From Microcebus murinus (taxonomy: Eukaryota; Chordata; Mammalia; Primates; Cheirogaleidae), in assembly GCF_040939455.1 (NCBI RefSeq), contig NC_134119.1, positions 15,178,501 to 15,242,500 on the forward strand: a stretch of 64,000 bases of DNA. The letters are read 5' to 3'. Shown piece by piece: positions 22,430-34,090 of the stretch (positions are counted from its first letter, which is position 1; each line of letters begins with the position of its first letter). Both the position numbers and the translations under genes were made by a program. The notes under the pieces were generated by a model. The model worked only from the letters and a program-made list of their open reading frames with translations, was not told the origin of the DNA and ran no database searches.

Positions 22430-22590
22430 CCCCTCGTGAGTAATCCGAGCCGTTTCCTAACACCCACCAGGAGATCCACTTGCTCACGTTTTAACCCTCA
22501 GGTTTTTTCCACGCCGCAGCAGTGGGTGAGGAGTGTCGATCCAGTGTCTCAACTCTCCCACGCTGAGCATGACCAAGTCATCGTGGGATG
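22430..22590. other. CpG-enriched unique segment
   Basis: About nine CpGs in roughly 160 bp (ctcgtga, atccgagccg, ctcacg, cacgccgc, gtcgat, cacgct, tcgtgg), dense for this A+T-rich area. It is not a CpG island by length and carries no recognised repeat. Confidence 0.55.
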
Positions 22591-22594
22591 ATGA

Positions 22595-22800
22595 CAGCTA
22601 ATGTTTACCGAGTTCCTTTACTATGGGCAAAGTGAAGCGCTGTTTTAAGCATTTTACATCCTTTAATTCTCACGATCTTCACCACGAACATTCCTATTCC
22701 CATTTCACTGCCAAGGCAACTAAGAGGCTAGGTTACTTGCCCAGCCAGGATTTGAACCCAGGGCATCTGAACTCAGCCCACACCTTTAAACACTGTCCCA
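22595..22800 (+). mobile_element. MIR SINE
   Basis: Plus-strand MIR: 'gctaatgtttaccgagttcc', 'gttttaagcattttacatcc', 'tcccatttcactgccaaggc' and 'ggatttgaacccagggcatc' are in the full consensus order. Confidence 0.85.
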
Positions 22801-23859
22801 ATCTGGCTCTTGCACCTGTGGGCCCGGTAAATTTTTTTCTTCTTAGAATTCCAGTCCACAAATCCCCTCACGATCTCTTTTTTCCCCCACTGAGCAAATC
22901 CCTCTTAAACTCTTTCCCTGGCCTTCCTCGGTGGAGCTTTCTAGAACACACATAACTTTGCTCCGGATTACTATTTCACTTGCACGTGGCATCTCTCATT
23001 GAAATATCAATGTCCTAAGGAGAAGCTCCCATACTTGAGACTAAAAGGAGTTGCACCTACTTGGTTTTGTCTTAGCCAGACCCCTTCTTCATTTGGTTGA
23101 ACTCCAGGATGAGTTCTCGGCTCTCCCCTGTATTGTCCCAAAGCTGTGCATAGTGTGCAGTCTCTTCCTGCTTATCTGTTTCTCCCAATGTGCCCCTTTC
23201 TTGCCACACATCACTTCAGTCCTGTCACACAGAGAACGTATCCAAACATACCTGAACCCAATTCCACCTGCCAGTTATGTTTTATGTTTATCCTCAACCA
23301 AAATACATCACCCTCCTCTAATTCAATAGAGTTCACATCTAATCAATACAACCAAGCTCTATGGAAAATCAAAATGTTATCAGTGTTATTTCTGGAAGGA
23401 TGGATATGCGAGTGATTTTTACTCAAAATTTGTTTCCTCAATACTAATAAATATTTTAAATAAAACAAATAAACCATTTAGTTGAAAATGGAAGATTCCC
23501 TTTTATTTCAAAAATGGTGAGCTCATAAATGGTAGTAAAAAGAACCAATAAATAAGTAATATATTTTAAAGCCTGAATCAGGTTTATCTTTTTCTTTATG
23601 AAGCTCTCTACTGCTGAGCTGTACACAAGCTGGCATGTGCCAACGGGCCGGCCTCTGCCAATGGGCCATAAACCTGTCCAGTCATATGCGGTTCATCTGA
23701 TCTAATGATAATACAATTGACAAATTTACAAAGGAAAATACGAATTATAACAAAGAATTCACAAATATTTTTGGAGCCAAAGCTTCTGCAGCTAAAGACT
23801 CGATCTTGTAAACACAATGGCTTTCTTAGAGAATAAAAATTCAAACCCAGTGCAAAGAA
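22801..23859. other. Unassigned DNA, faint L2-like wording
   Basis: No gene recognised. Pyrimidine-rich text at 22900-23250 ('cctcggtggagctttc', 'tcttgccacacatcacttca') may be eroded L2, but I cannot support it. The frames of 110 codons or fewer show no domain. Confidence 0.45.
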
Positions 23860-24310
23860 TCTACAATGTGTGAAATAGACACAAATTATTTTGATGCATA
23901 CAAATCAGTCTCATGTTTTTCTTTAGAAAATAATTGGCATATTAAAATTATAGCTCTGAGTCATTTTGACTGATCATGTATGAGCCAAATGCAAGTGGAT
24001 GCATCTGGCTTCATTAAGGGAATACATATTGCAAGAACTCTAGTGTAGAAGCAAAAGTCTTTACTCCTTTTTTTATGATGAGCTGCCTTGAAAAAATGCT
24101 TGCCTTTTATATAGGAAAAGCTTTGAAAATACATCTTCAGTTAAATACCACACAGGATGGTCAGTGAGGGGGGCAATAAAATGGCCCATCAGGTCCAAAT
24201 GTTCTGGAGAATTCAGCAGATCAAATGACAATGTGTATAAATACATGAGCTGGTGGTGGGATAATGAGCCAGTGACTCACCAAGGAAGGTTGCTCAAGAG
24301 TGGTTTCCAT
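23860..24310. promoter_or_regulatory. Candidate conserved noncoding sequence
   Basis: Repeat-free as far as I can tell. The sequence is rich in homeodomain-like cores (aaataattggcatattaaaa) and TGATCA/TGAC-type motifs, with very few CpGs. That texture is common in developmental enhancers, but this is inference only, because conservation cannot be judged from one sequence. Confidence 0.2.
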
Positions 24311-25895
24311 CTGGTACCTTAAGGAAAGCCAGGAACATCAGCCCCATGCAACAGAAGGGTGGGAGAGAGCTTGGCTCTTGTTTGCTTGCTATCTGCAAAT
24401 TTAATCCCAGTTGTGTTGGAAGAATCTCTCCTCTTATCAGCTTTTATATCCTAAAGGTTGCCTTTATTTAATGATAGCATAAAAAGGTAAACACCCTCAA
24501 CCATGTAGATCCATCTAATTGATGCCCTTTCTTCTCACCTTCACAGCCGAATTTCCAAGAAGAGCATTCCTGTTTGACAATGGGGTTAGTATAGTGCAGT
24601 TATTTGCATACTGCAGGAAGTCAGCCCACTCAAAAAGAAATCACTGTTTCTTATTACCTGGAAATGCACGTGAAGGATGTCCTGCAATACTACTCCCTGC
24701 CGGTCTCGTACTTCAATCTTTACTCCAAATCCAAGTATAATGACCTTTATCTTTTTCATTTCTGGTTTGTTTAAATGATTTACAAGTTTGTAATTTTTAT
24801 GATTAAAAAATAAAGATCTGCCCTGGAGCTGAGAATAAGAGATCACACTCAGCTATCTCCTCCAATGCTTCAACAGTCAAAAAATATGGGCCAGATAAGG
24901 TCGGCATAACCAGGAAGCTTCTAAAAGGAATGTGATGTTCACTCAGAAAACTTCAAATGGAAAATGGAATAAGTTCCATTAAGAATAAGCAGCTAAATCT
25001 ATTTATTAGCCTAAATTAAATAAAGACGCCTATTGTAGTTTCAAGAGAGATATGGATTAGTCAGGATTCTGTGACTGCTCAGAGAATGAACAGACATGGC
25101 ACTTGAGGACCATTCCTGAGACTAGCTAGTGTGGTAAACATATGACTCCGTATCACATGCTTTTTAAGGTGCTACCTCCTTCCAACCTATATAGGAACTT
25201 TACTCCAATCCCTGTACTAAATCTGTAGCAACCTCATCTCTGAGATTGTACAACTTTAACCCTAACACAAATCCAGGAGATTGTGATTAGTAATAGTAAA
25301 AGGTTAAGAGTGGTGGGGACAGTTTATTTAGCACATGACTTTGCATAATAGGATATTTCAAAGTATTCGCTGATGCTCAATTTCTTCACCTGCATGGTGT
25401 AGCTTCAGATTCTCTCCTACTTGTCTGCTGGAGAGAGTAAGGGGTAGCTGTAGGTAACAATTTTTAGCTAATGCACAGATACTACATCCATTAGTTTTTA
25501 AGTTTAATGACTCATCACTCCCCCATGTTGGTTTGTGCAGATTTGCATGGTGATTTGAAAGCCCTTCTACTGTAGGGCACAGACTACTAGATAAAAAGGA
25601 GTTTGAAAGGTAAAAGGAGAAGAAAGGCTTGGAAGAAGGAAGTGGGCAAAGTAAGGTCACACCTTGATGTTGGGGGAAGCGAGAGTGGAAGAGAACCACT
25701 GCTCTGCTTGTTGCCTGAGCTTTTGGGGGATGGAAACACTGCATTTTCCACCCATTTCATCCTCGTGAGGGAGGATATTAGAGAGTCGGCATAATCGTGC
25801 CTCCCGGTGTGAAATATACCCCCACCTCCCTTGAATCTGAGTGGTGTGCAAGAGGATCCTGCAGTTTATCATGCCCCTAAGCCTGGTATGGCAGA
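24311..25895. other. Unassigned DNA
   Basis: No gene or named repeat recognised. A 128-codon minus-strand frame (25358-25744) is overlapped by another frame on the plus strand and has no recognisable domain. Confidence 0.5.
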
Positions 25896-25898
25896 GAT

Positions 25899-25933
<35 letters not shown>
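25896..25933 (+). repeat. (GA)n microsatellite
   Basis: Nearly uninterrupted GA repeat (one gaaa irregularity). Confidence 0.95.
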
Positions 25934-26186
25934 TACTGGAGATGCTATGTGTTTGTTCCTGGGGTCATGTGGTTAAGCAGCAAGTTATGTATTATTGCAT
26001 CGAAAGGTGATACTGGATGTATCATGATAGGAGCTAGGGGGAGATGCAGTTACAACCCTAAGACTTAGTAAAGCCAGGAAATAAGAGTGGGACTCTGTTT
26101 GAGAAAGACACATGCAACATTGGCTTCAAGGTGACCACTTCAGCCAAAGAGTAGTGGACACAGTCCAGTCCCTACTAATGTGTATA

Positions 26187-26312
26187 TTATTTTTGTATAT
26201 ATAATAATATATATAATGTATATAATAATATATATTGTGTATATATAATATATATATCCTCAACCAAATATATATTATATTATATATAACATATATATAA
26301 TGTGTATATTAA
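26187..26312. repeat. (TA)n-rich low-complexity tract
   Basis: About 125 bp of imperfect TATA/ATAATA units, broken only by 'cctcaacc' near 26260. The flanks of that break are self-complementary, so the tract can fold into a long hairpin. Confidence 0.9.
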
Positions 26313-26624
26313 TTTTCCTGGGGTATTGGAGCCATCTGGGTGGCTATAGCTTCTGAGTTCTTGTCTGGAACTTGGACATAAAAGCCTTAACTGACTGAGA
26401 AATCGCTGGATTTGACAAGGAAAAAAATCAGAAACAGGCTAAGTCAAATGTTACTAGAGGGATGAGTGCAGAGGCATAATTTTTTTTATTTATGAAATCA
26501 AAGCATGCTACCTATCTGGCATACCTGGGGTTGAGACACTACATTTCAAACCTTCTGCATTGTGTTTTAAGCTGAGAGTTTGTTTGTAAGTCTTTTAAAC
26601 GTATCCCACAATGTCCTCATGTTA

Positions 26625-26668
26625 AAAACAAAACAAAACAAAACAACAACAACAACAACAAAAAAAAA
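26625..26668 (+). repeat. (AAAAC)n-(AAC)n simple repeat
   Basis: AAAAC units change to AAC units and end in an eight-adenine run. No SINE body was recognised upstream, so its origin is unclear. Confidence 0.9.
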
Positions 26669-26799
26669 CCTTTGACCTGATTGTGTGTCCAATTTACCCA
26701 TGTCAATATGTCATGTACCCAGGATTTGAAAGTCAAAGGTGCAGTTTGAAAACAGATTGTCTAAACTCTTTTCTTTTTTGCCACACGAAATAATAATAA

Positions 26800-28600
26800 T
26801 ATCACCAAAAATAAAATAGTAGACATTAACAAAAAGGACATTATCATAAGTTAAAGGGAAGGCCAAAACTATAGCATAGTTTTGAGGGAAAAAAATTCAG
26901 TGCATGCAAGAACCAGAAATATCTAAGAATTGGTACAACTTATTATACTTAAAGCTTAATTCGTAACAAACTTTAAAGCATTAAATACTATATAATTATT
27001 AGGAAACGCATTATTAAATAAATTAAGCATCTAAATAAAAAAAGACAAAGAAGAATAAAATAAGCTAAAGAAAACAGAAAGGAGAAAATAATGAGAAAAT
27101 AAATTAAGGAGTTAGAAGACTGAGGTAAAAAGGCAAAGATTATACAAAAGCCAAAAACAAATCCAAATATAAAACAAAAACCATATTAAAATACTGATAA
27201 TAATAAACTATAAAAATGACTAACTTAACTAAGAAGAAAAGGGGAGAGAATGTAGAAATACAAAAGAAGCAAAAATATGAAAAGGGAAACATTAATTGAT
27301 AGAGAACAAATTAAAATAATCACAAAAAAGAATATTTACAAAACCTTCAAAAATAAAATTAACAGCCTAGATTAACTATTAAGAAAATAGTTACTAAAAT
27401 CAATTCTAGAATAATTAGAAACTGTAAAGAACTCCAGAAGAAATTAAGAAAGTTTTTAAAGAATTATGTCTTCAAGAAGCACCAGGTTTAGGCAGTTTAC
27501 TATTTTAACCCTCCCAAGACATAGAAAAAAATTAAAAGTGTTCAAATTATTTTTTTCTAAAACATATATCTAAAATCTATTGAATGGTGGCTCATGTCTG
27601 TGGTCCCAGCTACTTGGGAGGCTGAGGCAGGAGGATCACTTGAGTCTAGGACTTTGAGGTTGATTGAGCTATCATGACACCACTGGACTCTAGCCTGGGC
27701 AACAAAGCAAGACTCTGTCTCAAAAATAAACAAACAAACAAACAAAATCTACTCAAAACAATATAATAAACTACAATCTCATCTGTGAAGATCATTGTGA
27801 AGTTCTTAATAAAATATTAGCAAAGATAGCTCAGGAACATATTTTTAATAATATTACATAATCAAATATTTATTCTAGAAACACAAAATTGGAATTAGCT
27901 ATTTATCTAATCTAATAAATCTAATTATATTAATCTAATATATTATATAGCTTGCTAACATAATATAATGTAAATCAAATGACATAAAATATTAAATTAG
28001 CTCATTTAAAAAAGGAATTTGTAAAATCCTACATTTCTTGCTCATTTGAAAGAAAAAATAATGTAATAAGAATAGATGGCATATGAGTCATGAAATGGAA
28101 TAATCCTATATAAAATATGAATTACCATGTTTCAAAGTTAAAAGTAGAAATAATTCTATTTTATGAATAAGACAGGGATGTTATTAAAACTTATTTAACT
28201 TTATTCTGGAAGTGCTAGCCAAAGAAGTTAAATAAGAAAAATATACCAAGTATATATGTTGAAAAGAAGCATGTAAAATTGATATTATTTGCTCTGATAT
28301 AAAAAATATAACTTGAGTACGCCTGTCGAACTATAATTATAAACAATAAGCAAATTCAGTAAGATGACTAGTAACTAAGTTAATATACAAACATTAAAGG
28401 TTTCCTTATCTAAAAACTAAAAATCTAGCTTAAAAATAAGTGGGGAAAAAATACAATTTGAATTATCAACCGAAAATATAAATTACCTACAAATAAACTT
28501 AACCAGAAAATGTAGCACTTGTATTTAAAACTTAAGTCTCTATTAAATTTTTCAGTTAAACTAAGTTGTTTGACCTCATGCTTTTTAATCCTCTCCTTTC
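26800..28600 (+). mobile_element. Ancient L1 ORF2 relic, split by an Alu monomer
   Basis: Very A-rich. Despite heavy decay, the order of ORF2 landmarks is kept: 'ctggaagtgctagccaaaga', then 'tgatattatttgctctgata' (the position of the reverse transcriptase FADD-like motif), 'caaattcagtaagatgacta' and 'aaataaacttaaccagaaaa'. All frames are broken. An Alu-like monomer with a target duplication interrupts it at 27582-27743. Confidence 0.65.
27582..27743 (+). mobile_element. FRAM-like Alu monomer with target duplication
   Basis: 7SL-derived monomer: 'tggtcccagctacttgggag', 'gctgaggcaggaggatcact', 'gactctagcctgggcaacaa' and a (CAAA)n tail. It is one arm only and includes the segment 'gagctatcatgacaccactg' found in right arms. 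aaaatctatt (27572-27581) and aaaatctact (27744-27753) form an imperfect target duplication (9 of 10), which marks the ends. Confidence 0.85.
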
Positions 28601-28699
28601 CAAGACCTTACTAAAATGACATTAAAAAAAAAATGATAACACTTAAAACCCACAAATTCAAAGACAATGAGAGCAATAATAATCATTGGATGAGAAATG

Positions 28700-28805
28700 G
28701 AGGAAGGAAAGCGGATGTGAGAGGGCGTGGCTTAGTGGAGCAGCGGAAGTGCAGTTCCCCCAGTAGGGCACAGCCAATAGGGCTCCAGGAGCTGCTCAGA
28801 CACAG
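28700..28805 (+). promoter_or_regulatory. Promoter-like motif cluster
   Basis: Within about 60 bp lie a KLF/SP-type box gggcgtggc (28723-28731), an ETS core gcggaagtgc (28743-28752) and a CCAAT box (28774-28778). The sequence is G+C-rich immediately after a very A+T-rich L1 relic. Such clusters occur in TATA-less promoters and enhancers. No transcript is known to me. Confidence 0.25.
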
Positions 28806-28808
28806 CTA

Positions 28809-29284
28809 GTGGAGAAATATGGTGCTGCAGGGAACAGGGCCTGGCTGGGGCTGAACACATTCAGATTGGTGGACCAGCTCTGTAGAGAGAGCTGGGAATT
28901 CCTGGTCCTCCTCATGATCTTGGGGCTGATTCTTCTCCACTTGCCAATCCCCTTCCCCACGCATTCCTTCCTTTTCTCCATCTCCTCAAGCCCGTATGAG
29001 ACTGACGTCCTTGGGCACCATCTCCTGCACTTCTTTGCTCTCTGGTCCCTAGTAGAGTTAGCCAGTTGGAAGGGCCAACTGGAAAGGTGGGAGCAGAGAG
29101 GGAAGTCAGGATATTTATTCCTTGTCTCTCTGTGGTTTCTTTGCAGTTTGGCTGCATCTGTGTGTAGCCACTGCTCTTTCCAGAGACTTTCTTCCTTGGA
29201 CCTTGCTCTCAAGAGGCCCCAATAGCATGCTCTCTCCCTTTCCTTCTTCAAGTCTTGGGGTAGTGACAGATTGGTCATCAGCAA
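28809..29284. other. Mirrored open frames, coding status unsupported
   Basis: A 138-codon plus-strand frame (28809-29225) follows the motif cluster, and a 162-codon minus-strand frame (28796-29284) covers the same DNA. The plus frame has two hydrophobic stretches (about residues 30-50 and 100-115) but no recognised domain. Frames open on both strands over the same interval usually reflect base composition. A lineage-specific or noncoding transcript is possible. I recognise no protein family. Confidence 0.15.
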
Positions 29285-29294
29285 ATCTGGCTTG

Positions 29295-29425
29295 AACTCA
29301 TTATTTCGCCCTCTACTTGCTGTGGGGCACTAGGTAAATCACTACCCCTTTCTGACCGTCAGTTTTGTTCTGACGGTTAAAGTAGATACTCTCTTAATTT
29401 CTTCCCTGCTCTGAAAGTTTCTCTC
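29295..29425 (-). mobile_element. MIR SINE fragment
   Basis: 'gggcactaggtaaatcacta', 'cctttctgaccgtcagtttt' and 'ctgctctgaaagtttctctc' agree with minus-orientation MIR. Confidence 0.6.
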
Positions 29426-29559
29426 ATTCAACGGGAGGCCAGGTACACCCAATCTGAGGATCAAAACACACAGGAGTGTCTGAGCAGAGACATGGAAGGG
29501 GACATCACTGCCACTTTGGCCTCTTCCTTGGACACAAAATTCTTCTAAAGATAATCAAT

Positions 29560-30500
29560 GAAACATGCTGAGTTATTTCATTTGCCAAAGATGGGTGCCA
29601 AATCACGAAGGGGAAAAAAAAATCCTTCCTTTTGACAACTTGGTCGAGATTCCTTCTAATGCTCATCTGGGGCTCTGAAATCCACACCCCTTTGCACGTG
29701 GGCCCAGGAAAGGCAGAGAGAAGAGATTTAGTCCCCTCCTTTGTTCATATTTGTCTTCAGGCTATACATTTATCAGACTGCATAGCCCATTTGGCATCTC
29801 CAGAGAAATCAGTGGTAAGCAAGAAAGCTCTGTTAATTTATTGCCAGGGAATTGATGAAGTAGCTTTGCCTGCCTCAAGGCTTATTTTTCCAGTCCTCTC
29901 TGGCTCTCATTTTTGTCTTCACCTTCTTTCTGCTTGGGTGATGTTAGCCACATGAATAATTAGCAATTGGCAGCATACAACTTGCTGTATGCTAATGGCA
30001 GTGGATTTATTTGGCTCAAAAATCTACTACTTTATTTTTGGACCATTTAAATTTCATGGTTAGATATTAAAAACTGTGAGTTACAAATTATAAAAAGCAA
30101 ATGGAAGCCCAAGGAATGAGGAAATTGGGGAATATATATACACTTAAGATTAATTCATTCTACCTCCACAAAATAAACTTACTGTCTGCTTCTTAATGTT
30201 TGCCCTCGTTTACCATCGTAGAACCCAAAACTAAAAACTCTCTTATATACTTTCCCCTTTCTATGGCCAAATTTAAATTACCCATGGGATGGAACAAGTG
30301 CTAATAATTTAAATATGCTAACAAAATAAATAGCACAGCCACCTCATTTTGACAATATTTGAGCTTCCCATCAAATCAGGCTTTGAGTAGCTTTGCCAAG
30401 GATATCACCAAATTCCAATGCATTCTCACTCCTCTGCCTCCTTTGGCCATTGTGGGCCCTCCAGCAGAAAGAAACACAGTTGTAAAAATAATGAAGGCCT
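29560..30500. promoter_or_regulatory. Candidate conserved noncoding sequence
   Basis: About 900 bp without recognisable repeats. It contains homeodomain and POU-like cores ('tgaataattagcaattggca', 'tatgctaatggca') and a short inverted repeat: agcataca at 29972-29979 against tgtatgct at 29986-29993. The texture resembles developmental enhancers. Conservation cannot be tested here, so this is a suggestion only. Confidence 0.25.
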
Positions 30501-30974
30501 GAAGAAGTTCAAGAGAGGAGAAGTTGAGCATGACCATACGTGGATTGCTCATTTCTGATGAGTTTACTGTTGGTTTATTTGGGGTGATGTATTTAGAGTC
30601 CTAATTTGGGGCTACAAAGTGACTTATACAGATGTCTCCATTCAAGGAAAATGGTAAGAGGGGCCCTGGCCAGGACACTAGGCAGATGGGGTATCTTCCA
30701 AGGCAGCCAGAAAGACTGCAAAAGAACAGGACAGAACATTTATTTTTATTTATCTTGTTCTAATGCCATATTTTCTTCTTGTTGTCCAACTCTTACTCTC
30801 AACCAACCAATATGGAGGATAAGTAGCCAATGTAAGGGTTCTTCCAGATGAATACACCTTCCTTCTCTGTTTGAACACTGTCCTATCTCATGTTCTCTGG
30901 GATCAGAAGCCATGTATCTTTCCACACAGGTGCCAAGCACAAAGGAACTTTAGTGATAACAAAGTCAAAACCCT
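30501..30974. other. Unassigned DNA
   Basis: No gene or named repeat recognised. Confidence 0.5.
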
Positions 30975-31140
30975 GTATAATTCCAGACCTGCCTGTCTCA
31001 TGGGATTATTGTGACGATAGAAGGAAACAGTTGGGTAGAAGACCTGCTATGTTTTTGGCATAGAGATCAAAGTTGGAAAGACATGGTCTTTGCCTTCAAA
31101 GAGCAAATGGTTTCAGCAGAAAGATTTGAGAATAGATGAC
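30975..31140 (-). mobile_element. Weak MIR-like piece and an old repeat trace
   Basis: 'ctgtctcatgggattattgt' and 'gacgatagaaggaaacagtt' resemble minus-orientation MIR. 'gacatggtctttgccttcaa' right after resembles an ancient 'gacatggtccctgccctcaa' repeat whose name I am unsure of. Confidence 0.4.
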
Positions 31141-32162
31141 TGTGATTTCATGAGGGGAATACTCCTTTATAATCTACAAAATGAAATACAAATGTTACTG
31201 TACATGGCCTCAAGTCTAGCCTTCAAAGTACATTCTTGCTTTTTTTAGCTCCACCAGTGCTGTTCATAATCTTTGGGGTCCAATCCTACACCTAATAGTG
31301 CATTCACAGAGTTCTGTTCTCAGCTGTCACAGCCTGGGTACTGTACATCAGTTCAGTTATTACTTCTTTGCATAGTAAAGCTATAGATTTCTCTCTGCCT
31401 CTCTTATTCAGCTTTTCTCCCTAAAGATTTTTGCCTTTCATATATTTATAAATTCCTTGTCCTTATGTAGCTCTTTTTAATTTGGCTGTTTTATTTTTCT
31501 TGATGTTTGTCTAATGTTGTGTGCATGTGTCTGCACACACACGTATGTGTTGGAAGGTGGTAGATTATGTTAAAAATGTTAGAAAGTTGGAGAAGTTTTG
31601 CTTTTTGTTTTTTTTTTTTTAACCTAGGATCAGAGCTCCTAAACTGTAGGAGTAAAGAAATCAGGGAGTGAACTTATCTCTATAGTAACTTGATTTTTTT
31701 TCTACCCATGGTGTAGGCAGAGGTGGGCTAAAGCAGGTGGATGTGGAAGGCTCAGGGCAGAGGGCATGAGGACATGCAGGCTGGAAAAGGCCACTCAGGA
31801 AGCGAAGTTCTGAGCCCAGGACAGCAGCACAGTGAAGCAAAGGAAACGTGTGAAATTGCACAGAGTTGAGACATCCTGCTAAGGACCCGGAGTCTGGGCA
31901 CAGAAACTTGGGTCCTCAGGAACTGAATAGTGGAGTCAGTGCCCAGACACTGCAGGGTCAAGACCTAGGAGGCCTGAGCAATGGGGTCAGGACCCACCTA
32001 CAAAGTGTTTCACAGCAGCTGACCAAACTTTCCACTCTGGCTGGGGTGCCAGGCAGGTGGGTACATTTCTAGGGCAGCCAGAATCATTACAAAGTAAAAA
32101 AACAAAAGCCATATATCAGAGGTTACAGGTGCCTCATAGATCTAAATGAGTCCACGGGCTTA
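31141..32162. other. Unassigned DNA
   Basis: No gene. A GT/CA-rich patch with partial inverted symmetry ('gtgtgcatgtgtctgcacac') lies near 31519-31550, and a run of 13-14 T near 31607-31620. Confidence 0.5.
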
Positions 32163-32425
32163 ATAACAACAGCTGGCACTGGTGTCATGCTTTTGGTGCA
32201 CCAGGCATGCCCCTAAGTGACATACACATATTGCATAGGAATGTATTCCACCTTTACCATATCCTTGAAGGGTGGAGATGATTACTCTCCCCGTTTTACA
32301 GATGAGGGAACTGGAGCACAGAGAGGTTAAGCCATTTGGCCAAGTTCATTCAGCAAGGAAGTGAAGGACTCAGAAATTGAACCTAAAAGTCTCTGAAGCC
32401 TGGTGTCCTACATTCTATGCCACAC
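32163..32425 (+). mobile_element. MIR SINE, near full length
   Basis: 'ctccccgttttacagatgag', 'ggaactggagcacagagagg', 'ttaagccatttggccaagtt' and 'ctggtgtcctacattctatg' follow the MIR plus-strand consensus almost from end to end. Confidence 0.9.
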
Positions 32426-33214
32426 CTTCTCGTTTTATTTTACTTGGCATAAGCACTGATTTGCAATAATCCTGAATGAGCCAGCATTTAAAGATTGAGA
32501 AATTTTATATGAAATTCACAATTCTGATTTCTCTTGAATAATTGGAAGACCTGTCAACCTGGGTCCACATTCCTCCCTGGCGACACATTGCTGGATCTGG
32601 TACCCACTGCCTGTTAGATGGTGTATGAGCAGTCTGGTTTGCCACTGTCCCTGCTATTACCTGTTGTTTACACCTGACTTGCTTCACTTATCTGTATGTA
32701 GATAATACAGATGAGAGAGTGAGTTTGTGAGCCCCTGGCTCAGAAGATCAAAGTGAGAAAGGTACATAAACAGGAAAGGAATCCAGAGGCCAGAAGCCAC
32801 TGGAAATAGACTGAAGAGGGTCCAACACAGTTATCTCTGGATATTCATGACTTGCTTTTATGGATCCTTGGGATCAAGAGCTTATGGACTGTGTTGAAGT
32901 TTCAAGGTCAAGACAGGAGGATGTAAAGAGATTTTGAAAACAAGTTCTGATTACACTAAGCCCAGATCTTCTTTATGTGTGCTCTCTGCTCATGGATTGA
33001 GTTAGGGCCACAGTGGATTTGACTAAGTTCTTAGGGACAAGACAGCAGAAATACTGACCCAGAGGAGAGAAGTCTAGGGTGGCTGAGAAGATGGTTGTTC
33101 CTCTCATTTGTCAAGAATTATAGCTAGAGCATTTTGGAGTAATGCAATCGATATGTCTTATTCTGAATGAGTAACAGGATACAGCAGCTTGAAAGAAGGT
33201 CTACCATTCTCTAC
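32426..33214. other. Unassigned DNA
   Basis: No gene or named repeat recognised. Confidence 0.5.
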
Positions 33215-33398
33215 CTGTTCTGTCTGACATGGTAGCTACATGGGGCTCTTTACATTTAAATTAAATTAAATGAGTCCCTTAGTCACAGTAGCCACATTTC
33301 AAGTGTGCAGTAGCCACCTATGGTTAGTAGCTAGTTGATTGACAGTGCAGATATAGAACATTTCCATCATTCATAAAACACTATTGAACAGCAATAGT
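33215..33398 (+). mobile_element. MER3-like hAT DNA transposon
   Basis: A palindromic nonautonomous element: 'ttctgtctgacatggtagct', 'acatttaaattaaattaaat', 'agtagccacatttcaagtgt' and 'tatagaacatttccatcatt'. The two halves are related by inverted symmetry, as in MER3-type elements. The name is from memory. Confidence 0.65.
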
Positions 33399-33879
33399 CT
33401 AAAGAGAAGACCATCATTTTCATTATCTTCTGCACCATATTCTAGCAATTTGAAGAAGGCAATTCTCCCTGCACATGGCAATGTGAAATTTATTCCTGGA
33501 ATGATAAGTGTGCACAAATACCATGACTAATAAATGCAAGTTTGCCATCCACTGAGGTCTCTTTGTCTTAGAAACTTAAATACGCTCAGTCAAACCCTCC
33601 TTCCACATTCTGTGGAAGTTTAAAGTCCTGCCTGAGATTACTGGACATGTCATGACATATTTGTTCTTGTGGTGACCTCTGTCCCCTGACTGTCATTTCC
33701 TTAACCACACTGACCCAAACATCCAGCCAACCCTTCCTTTAGTTTTCCACACACAAAATATCCTGCGTGTATAAAACGTGTACAAGTAGGGGTAGGAGGC
33801 GAAAGGAGCATTTCTTGTGCAGTAACACAAGTGTTTTCAATTTAATATTAGGATATTGGTCATTTCCATCTGGAAATTT
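33399..33879. other. Unassigned DNA
   Basis: No gene. A passage near 33550-33740 could be eroded L2 but is not supported. Confidence 0.45.
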
Positions 33880-34090
33880 CCTTCAGCCACCAAACCACAG
33901 AGGATTCTCCACTAGCCAGTTTCTCAAGGTAAGCTCCAACATCACCCGGTGTCATTGTCTCTTCTCTCCCTAACCTTTCTCTACTATTTCTCTTCTCCTT
34001 TCTTCCCTCTCAGGCACACCAGGCTTTCCTCCTCTGGAATCATGCAAAGCCCTTTGGTACTTTTATAGTCTCACCTCCTTCACATAGTAC
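33880..34090 (+). mobile_element. Possible L2 LINE fragment
   Basis: Pyrimidine-rich L2-like order: 'caccaggctttcctcctctg' and 'cacctccttcacatagtact' compare with L2 text, at low identity. Confidence 0.35.

Noticed and set aside
25358..25744. 128-codon minus-strand frame as a gene
   Set aside because: No recognisable domain, and another frame overlaps it on the plus strand. No transcript signal is visible.
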